Shown in pieces: positions 1-8,637 of a stretch of DNA of 36,446 nucleotides. Within the stretch, counting starts at the first letter, position 1, and every line of letters begins with the position of its first letter. Below the pieces are notes generated by a model. That model was given only the letters and a program-made list of their open reading frames with translations, had not been told where the DNA came from and ran no database searches. The DNA is taken from NCBI GenBank assembly GCA_027317645.1, contig DAHVQS010000015.1:1-36446 (forward strand). The letters are read 5' to 3'. Source of the DNA: Paenalcaligenes sp021793095. Its GTDB lineage: Bacteria; Pseudomonadota; Gammaproteobacteria; Burkholderiales; Burkholderiaceae_B. The translations under genes and the position numbers were made by a program.

Positions 1-238
1 GCTGTAATGGCCCAAAATACTTGATGCGCTCGTTATTAACGACGGTCCCTTGTAAGCTGCCCAAATCTTCTATAAACAATTGCTCACCTTCGGCATATAG
101 TCGCGCATGGCTAGCGCCCACACGCCATCCCTGTAAACGTAAGCAAGCGTCTTTATGACGCCCAATATCCACAGGGCTATGGGTAAAAATCTCTTTGCGC
201 TGATGATTAAAGCTCTCAATCTCTATAAGAATGCTCAT
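1..238 (-). CDS. FHA-domain protein, 3' end outside window (probably FHA-CpaF/TadA ATPase of the Tad locus)
   Basis: Only the first 79 codons lie in the window. They form a forkhead-associated phosphothreonine-binding fold: Gly26-Arg27 in DIGRHKD, Ser43-His44-Ala-Arg46 in ASHARL, then DLGSLQGT and Asn68, the classic FHA signature. The ATG at 236-238 has only a weak ribosome binding site. The gene starts 33 bases after the secretin stop in the same direction, so it belongs to the Tad operon. In several betaproteobacterial Tad loci an FHA domain is fused in front of the CpaF/TadA secretion ATPase, and I infer that here. A stand-alone FHA protein is the alternative. The FHA call is sure; the fusion is not visible. 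Confidence 0.8.
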   Translation of the reverse strand, partial: MSILIEIESFNHQRKEIFTHSPVDIGRHKDACLRLQGWRVGASHARLYAEGEQLFIEDLGSLQGTVVNNERIKYFGPLQ

Positions 239-271
239 AGCGAATTTTGATCATTGCTAAAAAGTCTTTTA

Positions 272-1702
272 TTAATAATTAACGGGAAATGCGCTGGCGG
301 CCTCTTCATCTACCCACTGCGAACCATGCCCCTGATAGGGATCCCAATATTGCTGTGTTAACGATGCGCTCGAATCGTTAGGCAATGGCGGCGGCATCAC
401 ATTGAGCTGCTCTTTTTCTGGAAAATATTGCGCGCTGATTTGTTCTGCCCTAGCCACTCGGTGAGTAGACATAGGATGTTCGGCATCAATCAATGTGGGC
501 GTCACAAAAAAGGCTAATTCGGTCTCATTATTGATAAACCTTTTTGATTTAAATAGAGCGCCCAAAATGGGTAACTCAGACAGACCTGGAATCGCATCTT
601 GTTGCGTGGTGATTTCACGCGATATAAAACCCGCCAAAACGAGCGTTTGTCCAGACTGGATATTAAACTCGGTACTGGCTCGACGACTTTTCAACGCGGG
701 TCCGGCTGGGGTTGAAACACTGTTATCAATGGTGCTGACCTCTATATCTAAAAAGGAGCGCACCGCACCATCCTCTTCTATATGAGGTGTAATTTTCAAT
801 GCCACCCCATAAGGTTTGAATTGCGTTTGAGGATTGCCTTGGGCATCTAAAGCTGAATAGGGCACCTCACCACCGGCTAAAAACTCAGCCGTTGCTCCAC
901 TACGTGCCAGTAACTGCGGCCGTGCCAATACAATGGCCTGTCCGGTTTGTGTCAACGCATTGAGTTTGGCCCTCATGAGCGCATTAACCCCGAAATACCC
1001 CCCTGCGCGCTGCGGCATAAAAGGCATCGGTACCACCGTCTCTCCGGGTCTATCAACCAATTTGTGCGAACCCGCATCCCACGCCACCCCAGCAGCGACC
1101 CCGCCCTCTGCGGTTTCAGACCAGCGAAAACCTAAGTCCATAAATGCATTTTTAGGCACCTCCACCACCTGCACATCCAATAGCACCATGGACTCCCACC
1201 CCACCGGGTAAGTGAAATCCAATAACTGCGCGTACTGCTGTTTGAGCTCCATGAGTTGCTGGCGCTGATGGCTTGTCAGCTGCTCGCCCTCTACGATTAT
1301 TTTGCTACCTACTTGACTGAAATTTATGTTGGGTATGCGTTCCAAAATACGTGTTAACTCTTGCATTGCATCTGCCTGAGCGGGTATCTGCACCTGCACC
1401 TCGTACTCAAAGCGCTGCCCATCTGCAGTCCAAATATATAAGCTGCTGTGCCCTTCATTTTTTGCAAATACCAACACCTCTTTGTTTTCTGCAGCCACTG
1501 CATTTAAAACATGCCCATCACCTACCGCCACCCTCGCCACTTCTTCAAATTGCAAGACACGCATTTCCCCTACATTTAAATGCCACTTCTGCGTCTGTGC
1601 AATGGCCAGTCCCCCATAAATAACGTATCCCCATAACACCCCCAAAATCGATATCCGTAACCATCCTCTAACCCTCTGTATGCCCAAAAATAGAGCCCTC
1701 AT
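272..1702 (-). CDS. cpaC: Tad/Flp pilus outer-membrane secretin CpaC/RcpA
   Basis: A 476-residue type II/III secretin family protein that should form the outer-membrane channel for the Flp pilus. The N-terminus has a signal peptide ending near AIAQ. It is followed by the pilus-associated N-terminal domain (GEMRVLQFEEVARVAVG), a BON-like segment, and the C-terminal secretin domain with VPMPFMPQRAGGYFG, the LARPQLLA region and the GQTLVLAGFI motif near the end. I chose the ATG at 1700-1702 because GGAG lies 7 bases upstream; an in-frame start at 1738 would add 12 residues ahead of the signal peptide. It follows cpaB by 42 bases. Family assignment is firm. Confidence 0.9.
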   Translation of the reverse strand: MRALFLGIQRVRGWLRISILGVLWGYVIYGGLAIAQTQKWHLNVGEMRVLQFEEVARVAVGDGHVLNAVAAENKEVLVFAKNEGHSSLYIWTADGQRFEYEVQVQIPAQADAMQELTRILERIPNINFSQVGSKIIVEGEQLTSHQRQQLMELKQQYAQLLDFTYPVGWESMVLLDVQVVEVPKNAFMDLGFRWSETAEGGVAAGVAWDAGSHKLVDRPGETVVPMPFMPQRAGGYFGVNALMRAKLNALTQTGQAIVLARPQLLARSGATAEFLAGGEVPYSALDAQGNPQTQFKPYGVALKITPHIEEDGAVRSFLDIEVSTIDNSVSTPAGPALKSRRASTEFNIQSGQTLVLAGFISREITTQQDAIPGLSELPILGALFKSKRFINNETELAFFVTPTLIDAEHPMSTHRVARAEQISAQYFPEKEQLNVMPPPLPNDSSASLTQQYWDPYQGHGSQWVDEEAASAFPVNY

Positions 1703-1744
1703 CTTGAATCTCCGACTTGATTGTGTTGCTAAACACAAGAAACT

Positions 1745-2698
1745 CTACTCATAACCCTCCGACATCAAATCCATTTCTGCCTGCCATTCATAACCCTCAA
1801 CAGACTGACCGTGGCTAAGGTGAAAAGGTACCTGCAAATCAAACACCGCTGGAGGGGCTCTGTACACCCGATCCGGACGCAAGGGTCCCACAGTATCCTT
1901 GCCTTGGTGGGTATTGCCATAAATAATGTTGACACGACGACCTTGGTTTAAATTTTCAATGGGGTTACGTAAACCTAATAGCGTGGCAATATCATTGCGC
2001 ACTGCCTTTATTGAGGTATCGTCATCAATGGGATTACGCAGCATGGCAGTTATTTCGGCACTTTGCTTGGCGGCGACCAATTTAGCAGCATCCTCTGGAT
2101 CTAAATCTAAGGTCAATGTAGTGATGCCTTTGCGTGTGTGTTCTTGTTCCTGGGTAGTTTGATCTGTGGCCAACACATACACCCCTTGTAGTAAGGGCGC
2201 AGTGATTTTGCGCCGTTGATAATCAAAGGAAACATAGATATCAATCAAATCACCAGGACGTATTAATCCAGAAATTGAATTAATCCTGTCCACGGCAATA
2301 CTAAGTGCCCGCCTACCGGTTTGTATGCGCTGTGAGAATGCGGGTTGCGCCAAAGGCTCTACCTGATAAACCAACGCCGGCTCACCCGCCTCTACCGGAT
2401 ACTTCAACATTTGACCCACCAGTTGTTCGTATTCCTCAGGCGCTAAACTTTGGGTAGAAACATAAGCTGCCGGTAGTTCGCGAATGGCTAAATCATCCTC
2501 ATTTAAAACGGTTCCAGCCGACAGCTTTCTATTAAAAACTACCCTAGCCAAGGTGGGCAATTGATTTTGTGCCTCAACCTTTTGGATCTCAGTATCCAGA
2601 TACTGGTGCACACTGCGAAGCGTTAAGAACCCAAAGAACACCGCTAATAGCAAAACAAGTGCTACCAACAGCCATTTCCTTTTTTCAAAATGCCACAT
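1745..2698 (-). CDS. cpaB: Flp pilus assembly protein CpaB/RcpC
   Basis: 317 residues. One N-terminal membrane anchor (WLLVALVLLLAVFFGF) is followed by a SAF domain typical of CpaB (ARVVFNRKLSAGTVLNEDDLAIRELP) and the RcpC region containing RRALSIAVDRINSISGLIRPGDLIDIYV. CpaB is a periplasmic accessory of the Tad secretin. The start ATG at 2696-2698 has AAGAGAG just upstream and removes an unlikely 30-residue extension. It overlaps the preceding gene by 14 bases and precedes cpaC, which is the standard cpaB-cpaC order. Confidence 0.9.
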   Translation of the reverse strand: MWHFEKRKWLLVALVLLLAVFFGFLTLRSVHQYLDTEIQKVEAQNQLPTLARVVFNRKLSAGTVLNEDDLAIRELPAAYVSTQSLAPEEYEQLVGQMLKYPVEAGEPALVYQVEPLAQPAFSQRIQTGRRALSIAVDRINSISGLIRPGDLIDIYVSFDYQRRKITAPLLQGVYVLATDQTTQEQEHTRKGITTLTLDLDPEDAAKLVAAKQSAEITAMLRNPIDDDTSIKAVRNDIATLLGLRNPIENLNQGRRVNIIYGNTHQGKDTVGPLRPDRVYRAPPAVFDLQVPFHLSHGQSVEGYEWQAEMDLMSEGYE

Positions 2699-3383
2699 TG
2701 CAATCTCTCTTACAGGGCTGACGAAACAAGAGCAAAACGTTTTGCCGATCACTCTCGATCCAGCTAAGCAAATAATGTGTGCCGCCATGCCCTAGTATGC
2801 ATAATTTGCGTTCCCGGCATTTACGCACCTGAGCTTGCGGTATTTCAAGTTGTCGTGTTAAAGCCTGCTCAAAATCATGTGCCGCGTCTGTCAACCATTC
2901 AAAGGCATAAAAAGCCTCACCCGTTTGATGATCAGAAAAATGATGTAGCAAAGGTAAATCAAACCAATCCTCTGGACCTACCATGCGGTTATCTGACTCA
3001 CCTATAAAAATGGTTAACTGCAGGTGCACCTTTTGTTGATTTTGAGGCGTCGCAATCAATGAATACAGGCACTGCTTTATTTTGAATAGCCATAACGACT
3101 GCCACTCCATGCGCATAAATAATGCCCCCTCATTATCAATATCTAGCACCTCTAGCGCCGGAGCGAGCTTTGACTGTGGCAGCGCCGCCTCTAACGCACT
3201 AAAACGCCCCTCTCCTGCACTAAAAAACTGCCATTGCGCGCTGTGGTCATACTGCTGTAAAAACTCAGTCACCGGCTCCAAAGTTTCTATGCACTGCGAT
3301 TGAGCCCAAACCGCTGACTGCAGAAAAAGCACCAACAAGCCCGGCATCCATCTAAATAAACTCGCGCTGATTGTTTTCCTCAT
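2685..3383 (-). CDS. unrecognised exported protein of the Tad operon
   Basis: 232 residues with a Sec signal peptide (MRKTISASLFRWMPGLLVLF, then SAVWAQS as the likely cleavage region). The mature part is rich in Trp and acidic residues and carries several Cys (IKQCLYSL, VRKCRERKLC, RQPCKRDC). I do not recognise a domain. The ATG at 3381-3383 overlaps the stop of the upstream gene as ATGA, and the 3' end overlaps cpaB by 14 bases, so translation is probably coupled. By position it is likely a periplasmic or secreted accessory of the Flp pilus; that is inference from context only. Confidence 0.65.
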   Translation of the reverse strand: MRKTISASLFRWMPGLLVLFLQSAVWAQSQCIETLEPVTEFLQQYDHSAQWQFFSAGEGRFSALEAALPQSKLAPALEVLDIDNEGALFMRMEWQSLWLFKIKQCLYSLIATPQNQQKVHLQLTIFIGESDNRMVGPEDWFDLPLLHHFSDHQTGEAFYAFEWLTDAAHDFEQALTRQLEIPQAQVRKCRERKLCILGHGGTHYLLSWIESDRQNVLLLFRQPCKRDCNVAF

Positions 3384-4000
3384 GGCTGAGGCTCCAATCG
3401 ATTGGTTGGGGTGTCGGCCTGCCAGGTAGTCAGCCAATCGGGCTGATTAATCGAGCGCCATGGTCCATCTGTGCGGTGTACATGACCTGCGTATTCATTG
3501 AAGCTTTGCTTGGCATCCTGCAGCACCCCTCCCCATGTCTGTTGGCTATGCCGCAATCGCTCGCTCATGGTGCTTAATTCAGGGCTGCTGCCATCATCGG
3601 AGAGCACAACCAACTGTTTATGCAAGGCAATATCATCGGGCAAGTACTGCAAAAAAGGCGCAAAAGCCTTTTGCCCTAGCCCCCATTGCTGATAGCTCAG
3701 CTCGGCTTGTGCCAATCGCTCCGAGGCAATGGCTAAATCTTGGACATGTTCTTTGCGCGCGTCCTCTAGGGACAAAGTGCCCCAATGACTGCTCACACAA
3801 TGCTCATACGGTAAGGTACTGCCTACTGGTTGCACCCATTGGCAGTCTGCCTCGATGGGCTGTTGAGCAGATGTCGTATGCATGGCCGTTTGATAGGCCC
3901 GGTACTGCTGTTCAACCAGGGTAAGATTGATATGACCAATAAAATAAATGGCCGATAATGCGGTCAACCAAATCAAGAGACTAAAAATCCATCCTGACAT
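3380..4000 (-). CDS. unrecognised membrane-anchored protein of the Tad operon
   Basis: 206 residues. One N-terminal hydrophobic helix (WIFSLLIWLTALSAIYFIG) precedes a mostly helical, Gln-rich periplasmic part with two Cys (EADCQWV, EHCVSS). The ATG at 3998-4000 has a near-perfect GGAGG 5 bases upstream; a GTG 12 bases further out is in frame but less good. Topology resembles minor pilins or TadE-like proteins, but no class III peptidase site is visible. The stop overlaps the next start as ATGA. Function unknown; a Tad pilus role is inferred from the operon. Confidence 0.65.
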   Translation of the reverse strand: MSGWIFSLLIWLTALSAIYFIGHINLTLVEQQYRAYQTAMHTTSAQQPIEADCQWVQPVGSTLPYEHCVSSHWGTLSLEDARKEHVQDLAIASERLAQAELSYQQWGLGQKAFAPFLQYLPDDIALHKQLVVLSDDGSSPELSTMSERLRHSQQTWGGVLQDAKQSFNEYAGHVHRTDGPWRSINQPDWLTTWQADTPTNRLEPQP

Positions 4001-4084
4001 CCTGCCCTCCACCGATAAATGACTCTCAAAATACCGTTAACACCTTGAATCGATGCTTTTCATTGGGTTTATTTCAATTTTGTT

Positions 4085-5320
4085 TTAAAACTCAGCTAAG
4101 GAAGTGGTCCAAAAAGGAAACCAAGCTTGCTCATCGGCGGCAGGAGGACGGCGCCAACGCAAGGAAGTGGGTAGCGTAAAACGGCTAAACGCACCGGTAC
4201 GAGCAGAAAATATTTGACCCTGGTGTTCCACCTGAGCCCGCAGAGTGAGCCCATACTGAGTCCGCTGTCCATATACTAAGCTCCTAAAGGTAGCGGCCTG
4301 CCATACCTCGCGATCGCGTACCGCATAAGAATTAGCCAGGGGATTAATACTTTCACTGAGATAACCCCAGCCGCTTTGTTGATCGACCCAACGCCAAAAA
4401 TGCAATTCACCAAAGCTATCTCGTGCATCCTCACTATACGGCTCTTCAAAAGAGGCGCCCTGCTCAGGATGCCATGCCCACCCCATGGCATACTCTCGGT
4501 AATAACATCCGATCCATCGATTTGAGCGTAGCGCATGAAAAGAAAGACTATCATCCGCTGACCACTGCCCTTGCTCGTCTATTTGGGTGCGCCCAATGCG
4601 GCGTAATTGATGCCGTAAATGCGGACATCGCTCGGACACCGGGGTGCGACTTTGCACTGTGCGACGCCGTTGTTGCAAAAAATCAAAATGATTCTGTAGC
4701 TCGCCAAGCCAAGCAATACTGCGCGATGGCTGATAGGAGGCAAACACCTCATGCCAATCATCCTCAATAAACTCTATATGCAGCGCGGGCTTGCCCAGGT
4801 TGTGCGATAACACTTCATGGATCACCCGATTTCGTAATTCACGGGTCTGTTGTGCTAACCCAGTCACAAAAGCACTGTAATATTCGTTGTTAAAATTTTG
4901 CTGTGCGGCAAACACCAACTGCAATCGGGTCTGTAAATCTTTTAGATTGGGAACAGCCTGTGCTGCTTGATAAGCCTGGCCATAAGAAGAGCCAAAAAAT
5001 CCATCAATCAGCCAACTGGGCGGATTAGCCACCCCTGATTGCCTCGCTTGCATGCGTGTCCACTGCGCCCAAGAGGCTAAAGTTAAAAGATGCGCTGAAG
5101 CAATTTGATGGCCAATATAAGCGCGGTTGAGCAGGCCCAAGGCATTAAGCGTTCGTGATTGAACCACTGCCCCGCTGTATCCCGCTGCATCAAGTGCAAC
5201 ACGTAATTCATGGGCGTAATTTAAATGTCTACCCACAGTGTGTAACTGCACCCATAACAGCAAAAACAATCCGCCACCAATGATGCCTAAAACGAGAGCA
5301 TAACCACGCTGGCTAAACAT
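4085..5320 (-). CDS. TadG/TadE-like Flp pilus-associated protein
   Basis: 411 residues. The N-terminus QRGYALVLGIIGGGLFLLL resembles the short leader plus hydrophobic helix of TadE/TadG-type proteins, and the following segment (RTLNALGLLNRAYIGHQIAS) resembles the helix seen in putative Tad pseudopilins. The conserved Glu at mature position 5 of true Flp pilins is absent. The remainder is a large periplasmic part without a domain I know. It starts just after the Flp-like pilin gene stops (2-base gap). A TadG-like role in pilus assembly is probable but rests on N-terminal shape and context. Confidence 0.55.
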   Translation of the reverse strand: MFSQRGYALVLGIIGGGLFLLLWVQLHTVGRHLNYAHELRVALDAAGYSGAVVQSRTLNALGLLNRAYIGHQIASAHLLTLASWAQWTRMQARQSGVANPPSWLIDGFFGSSYGQAYQAAQAVPNLKDLQTRLQLVFAAQQNFNNEYYSAFVTGLAQQTRELRNRVIHEVLSHNLGKPALHIEFIEDDWHEVFASYQPSRSIAWLGELQNHFDFLQQRRRTVQSRTPVSERCPHLRHQLRRIGRTQIDEQGQWSADDSLSFHALRSNRWIGCYYREYAMGWAWHPEQGASFEEPYSEDARDSFGELHFWRWVDQQSGWGYLSESINPLANSYAVRDREVWQAATFRSLVYGQRTQYGLTLRAQVEHQGQIFSARTGAFSRFTLPTSLRWRRPPAADEQAWFPFWTTSLAEF

Positions 5321-5322
5321 GA

Positions 5323-5625
5323 CTACTGCCCCGACTGTGCATTCCCTGTGAAGTTCTGCAGCCCTTTGGCCTCACTTTGTTCTGTTGCACTTTGAGCGCT
5401 TGCACCTGCCTGTTGTGACATCTCTGTGCCGTCCTCACCTGCTAATTCAAGCGCAATGGCTGCGGTCTGCGAGCGAATGACCTGACCAAATAACTGAAAC
5501 ACCCCAATCGCCGCCACCGCAACCAAGGCAACAATAATCACGTATTCAACCATGCCCTGACCTTTCTGTGCTGTCTGCTGATGGGACTGTGGCCCTCGCC
5601 ACCCAAAGATACGCGCAAAATTCAT
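5323..5625 (-). CDS. flp: Flp-family type IVb pilin
   Basis: 100 residues. The prepilin motif is KGQGMVEY followed by VIIVALVAVAAIGVFQLFG. Cleavage between Gly22 and Gln23 places Glu at +5 and Tyr at +6, as in Flp/TadE prepilins processed by the class III peptidase. The mature part has a Ser/Gln/Glu-rich tail and is somewhat longer than minimal Flp pilins. The ATG at 5623-5625 has AAGGAG 5 bases upstream. It is the first gene of the Tad operon and lies just behind the terminator of the preceding operon, so its own promoter must lie in 5626-5747, where I see no clear consensus. Confidence 0.75.
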   Translation of the reverse strand: MNFARIFGWRGPQSHQQTAQKGQGMVEYVIIVALVAVAAIGVFQLFGQVIRSQTAAIALELAGEDGTEMSQQAGASAQSATEQSEAKGLQNFTGNAQSGQ

Positions 5626-5747
5626 CGTGACTCCTTTCTTGTACCGCTGACCCTTCAATTGTTGATTCAATCTATTGACAGTGTGCGCCAAGCGATGAGC
5701 AGGCACAATTGGGGAAAAAAGCGTGCGATGAAAAAGTCCAGGGGCAT

Positions 5748-5778
5748 AAAAAAAGCCTCACCCTATGAAGGGTGAGGC
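5748..5778 (-). terminator. rho-independent terminator after the fumarylacetoacetate hydrolase family gene
   Basis: Perfect 9-base-pair stem GCCTCACCC (5755-5763) and GGGTGAGGC (5770-5778) with loop TATGAA. On the minus strand it is followed by seven T (5748-5754). It ends the hemCDXY-ppa-FAH direction and separates it from the Tad operon. Confidence 0.9.
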
Positions 5779-5820
5779 GAATAGCTGCGAGTCTTTCTGC
5801 AGTTTTATAGTTAAATGCGG

Positions 5821-6522
5821 TTATTGGTTGACGCGGAAACTGAGCTGTCCTAAGCCTTCGATACTACCGACCACATGATCACCGCGCTGTAAGGCCGCCA
5901 CCCCCGCAGGAGTACCCGTCATCAGCAGATCACCGGCCTTTAATTCAAAGTAAGTGGATAATTCGGCAATACACTCGGCGACTGACCAAATCATTTGATC
6001 AAGATCCCCCTGTTGTTTACGCACGCCATTGACGTCCAACAGAATAGGGCCTTGGGTCAATAATCCAGTTTGGCTGATAGGATGCAATAACCCAATGGGT
6101 GCCGCCTGATCAAAGCCTTTGGCCACATCCCAAGGGCGCCCTTTTTCTTTGGCAGCTGCCTGTAAATCACGGCGGGTTAAATCAACGCCAATCGCATAGC
6201 CCCAAATCGCATCGGTAGCTTGCTCAACAGTGAGATTGCTACCGCCACTACCCAAGGCAACGACCAACTCTATTTCATGGTGCAAATCGTTGGTGCGTGG
6301 CGGATATTGAATAATCCCCTCGCGGTTTTCTAGTATCTGCACGAGTGAATTTGCAGGCTTTGTAAAAAAGAAGGGAGCCTCGCGTCCACTGTGGCCCATT
6401 TCCTGAGCATGCTCGGCGTAATTTCGGCCAACACAGTACACCCGACGCACAGGGAACAAAGCCTCGGACTGAGCGACCACCAAAGCGGTGGTTGGCTCTG
6501 GCTCAAATACCCATTGAGTCAT
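5821..6522 (-). CDS. fumarylacetoacetate hydrolase (FAH) family protein
   Basis: 233 residues, the size of the short single-domain FAH branch (FAHD1, YcgM-like acylpyruvases and isomerases). Motifs seen: YCVGRNYAEHAQEMG at the N-terminus, FFFTKPANSLV, the metal-ligand region HHEIELVVALG, IGVDLTRRDLQ, KGFDQAAPIG, and LLMTGTPAGVAAL near the end. It should cleave or tautomerise a small 1,3-dicarbonyl acid such as acylpyruvate or oxaloacetate in the cytosol; the exact substrate cannot be read. It starts 4 bases after ppa, with GGGGTGA inside the ppa end as ribosome binding site, so it is co-translated with ppa. Confidence 0.85.
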   Translation of the reverse strand: MTQWVFEPEPTTALVVAQSEALFPVRRVYCVGRNYAEHAQEMGHSGREAPFFFTKPANSLVQILENREGIIQYPPRTNDLHHEIELVVALGSGGSNLTVEQATDAIWGYAIGVDLTRRDLQAAAKEKGRPWDVAKGFDQAAPIGLLHPISQTGLLTQGPILLDVNGVRKQQGDLDQMIWSVAECIAELSTYFELKAGDLLMTGTPAGVAALQRGDHVVGSIEGLGQLSFRVNQ

Positions 6523-6526
6523 TCAA

Positions 6527-7057
6527 TCACCCCTTTTTATAACGTTCGATGCTTTTGACAATCTCTTGTTGTGCCGTTTGTGCATCTTGCCATTGTTGGA
6601 CTTTTACCCATTTACCTGGCTCGAGGTCCTTGTAGCGCTCAAAGAAGTGCTTGATGCGATCGAGATCCTCTTGGGGAAGATCTTCTGGGCGATTTAAGTG
6701 GCGATAAGGAGGATACAGTTTGGTGACGGGCACGGCGAGGATCTTGGCATCAATGCCGCCCTCGTCTTCCATTTCTAAAACGCCCAGCGCACGGCACTCA
6801 ATGACAGCGCCAACAGCGACAGGGAAAGGGGTAAGTACCAACACATCTACAGCGTCGCCATCTTCTGCTAGGGTTTGGGGAACATACCCGTAGTTACAGG
6901 GATAATGCATGGCGGCCAGCATAAAACGATCCACATGAATAGCCCCGGTGTCTTCATCCACCTCGTATTTAACGGGATCCGAGTTTTGTGGGATTTCAAT
7001 AATGACGTTGAACTCCTCTGNTGCGTTTTTTCCCGGTGTGACCTTAGTAAGACTCAT
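6527..7057 (-). CDS. ppa: inorganic pyrophosphatase (class I)
   Basis: 176 residues, the usual length of the soluble Mg-dependent family I enzyme that hydrolyses PPi. Key parts are visible: VIIEIP, VKYEVDEDTG, RFMLAAMHYPCNYGYVPQT, the metal-binding EDGDAVDVLVL, DEGGIDAKILAVP, and HFFERYKDLEPGKWVK. Base 7021 is an unresolved n, which hides residue 13 (codon NCA). Aligned by memory to E. coli Ppa (GKDLPED), Pro (CCA) is the most likely reading. It lies 38 bases after hemY and 4 before the FAH gene. Confidence 0.95.
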   Translation of the reverse strand: MSLTKVTPGKNAXEEFNVIIEIPQNSDPVKYEVDEDTGAIHVDRFMLAAMHYPCNYGYVPQTLAEDGDAVDVLVLTPFPVAVGAVIECRALGVLEMEDEGGIDAKILAVPVTKLYPPYRHLNRPEDLPQEDLDRIKHFFERYKDLEPGKWVKVQQWQDAQTAQQEIVKSIERYKKG

Positions 7058-7095
7058 ATCTGTGCCCTTTTCAACAAAATTTAAATTAAATAATT

Positions 7096-8625
7096 TTATT
7101 TTCCACTGGTCGCTGGTTTATCTTTTGGAGATTGACCGATGCCAGGGATAGGTGCGGTATCGAAATACTGGTGCGGATCATCCTCGTTTTCGGCAGCCTG
7201 ATAGTCTTTGAGGTGATTGGTGTGCACCACCGTTTTTTGTTTGGCTGCTTGGCCCCGTCGAGGGGCATCAAACTTTTCTTCATAAGCCGCGCTGGCCGCA
7301 ATAGGGTGCGGGTGCTCAGGCACTGTAGTGCCTTTATCGTGATCCTGTGACGCCACATGGACAAAAGCAGCTGCACCGTATTTAGGATCAGCCCCCGTAT
7401 CGGCTGCGGGCAACAACACTCGTGGGCTCACTGAGGGCATACTACCGGCCACCTCAGCAGCACTCAACCAATGACGAATGGCCTCATCCTTGCGGTCGAT
7501 GGCATTATATAAGCTGCCCAGCAAGGCATGTACGCGCATATCTGCGCGAATGGCCATACTGCGTTTTAAATAGTGCTCTGCCTGGCCCCACAGTTGGCCC
7601 TTAAAGCACAACTGACCCAATAACGCCAATAGGTCTGGGTTGTCGGGGTCTTTTTTGAGCCACTCTTCGGCTTTGCTCAGGCGGCGTGCATAATGCTCAG
7701 GAGCGATTTTTCCATACTCGCTGAGCAACATGGGGTGCAATTCTACATTTAGAGCGGCCTCAAGTACGCGACCTGCCTCATTAAAATTATCAAAAAACAA
7801 CCACTTCTGTGCCGCTGCCACGGCAATGTCTGGGCGCACGCGCTCATCGCCGCGCAAGTCAGACCAAAGGTTTTTAAACTCAAGCTCATTTGCCTGGCGA
7901 ATGAGATGAACCACCGCAATATCTAGGTAGCGCATGGCTTCTTCCTGAGGGATAGCATTGCGGCGCAACAAGATACGCATCAGATCATAGACCTGCTGGT
8001 AATTTTGCAGCATGTATTGAGTACGCAATAAAAGGCGCGTGGCATGAAAGTGCCGTGTGGTTGCATCTTGGATGGGCTGCAAAAGGGCCACAGCCAGTTC
8101 GGGCTCATTGCTACGAATATACAACTCGGCAGCAGCGGTCGCATAGGCGACTTTTAGCCTATTATCATGGCCGGTCAATGCTTTGGCCTTGGCGAGATAT
8201 TCATCCCGACCATGGATATTGCTTTGTTGTTGCAACACGCGCGCAGCGGTCAATGCTGCAATCAGACGTGTCTCTTTGCTCTTGCTCTTGTGATGTAGTT
8301 TAGTCAGCTCTTTTTCTGCTAGCCCTAGTCGACCATCAAGTAGCGCTAGCCAGCCGCGCTGTAAGAGTTGTTGATCGCGTTGCTGAGCGCGATGACGACG
8401 CCAAATGCGGTACCGCTCGGGGCTGCCACTGATCCAACCTAAGAAGCGTAAAACGGCATACACTATCAAGCACAGTGCAAAAATGGTCAGCACGGCAAAT
8501 GTGATGGAGAAACTCATCTGCCAAGGCGGGATATTAATAATGACATTCCCGCGGTGATCTTGTAAAACAAGCGCCAGAGCGACCGCTGCGACAAAGAGTA
8601 TGAGAGTCCAAATCCAGGCACGCAT
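7096..8625 (-). CDS. hemY: HemY, haem-biosynthesis-associated TPR membrane protein
   Basis: 509 residues. Two N-terminal membrane helices (WIWTLILFVAAVALALVL and SITFAVLTIFALCLIVYAVL) flank a short periplasmic loop, as in the HemY N-terminal domain. A TPR-rich helical body follows (ALLGQLCFKGQLWGQAEHYLKRSMAI). About 100 residues after residue 405 are low-complexity and His/Asp-rich and go beyond the roughly 400 residues of the E. coli protein. Exact biochemical role is not settled; it is conserved with hemX downstream of hemCD. It starts 12 bases after hemX. Confidence 0.88.
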   Translation of the reverse strand: MRAWIWTLILFVAAVALALVLQDHRGNVIINIPPWQMSFSITFAVLTIFALCLIVYAVLRFLGWISGSPERYRIWRRHRAQQRDQQLLQRGWLALLDGRLGLAEKELTKLHHKSKSKETRLIAALTAARVLQQQSNIHGRDEYLAKAKALTGHDNRLKVAYATAAAELYIRSNEPELAVALLQPIQDATTRHFHATRLLLRTQYMLQNYQQVYDLMRILLRRNAIPQEEAMRYLDIAVVHLIRQANELEFKNLWSDLRGDERVRPDIAVAAAQKWLFFDNFNEAGRVLEAALNVELHPMLLSEYGKIAPEHYARRLSKAEEWLKKDPDNPDLLALLGQLCFKGQLWGQAEHYLKRSMAIRADMRVHALLGSLYNAIDRKDEAIRHWLSAAEVAGSMPSVSPRVLLPAADTGADPKYGAAAFVHVASQDHDKGTTVPEHPHPIAASAAYEEKFDAPRRGQAAKQKTVVHTNHLKDYQAAENEDDPHQYFDTAPIPGIGQSPKDKPATSGK

Positions 8626-8637
8626 GGTGTTATTCCT

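Noticed and set aside
3535..3924. Plus-strand ORF of 129 residues opposite the Tad-operon gene
   Set aside because: No ribosome binding site, and the minus-strand gene fits the operon with overlapping start and stop codons.
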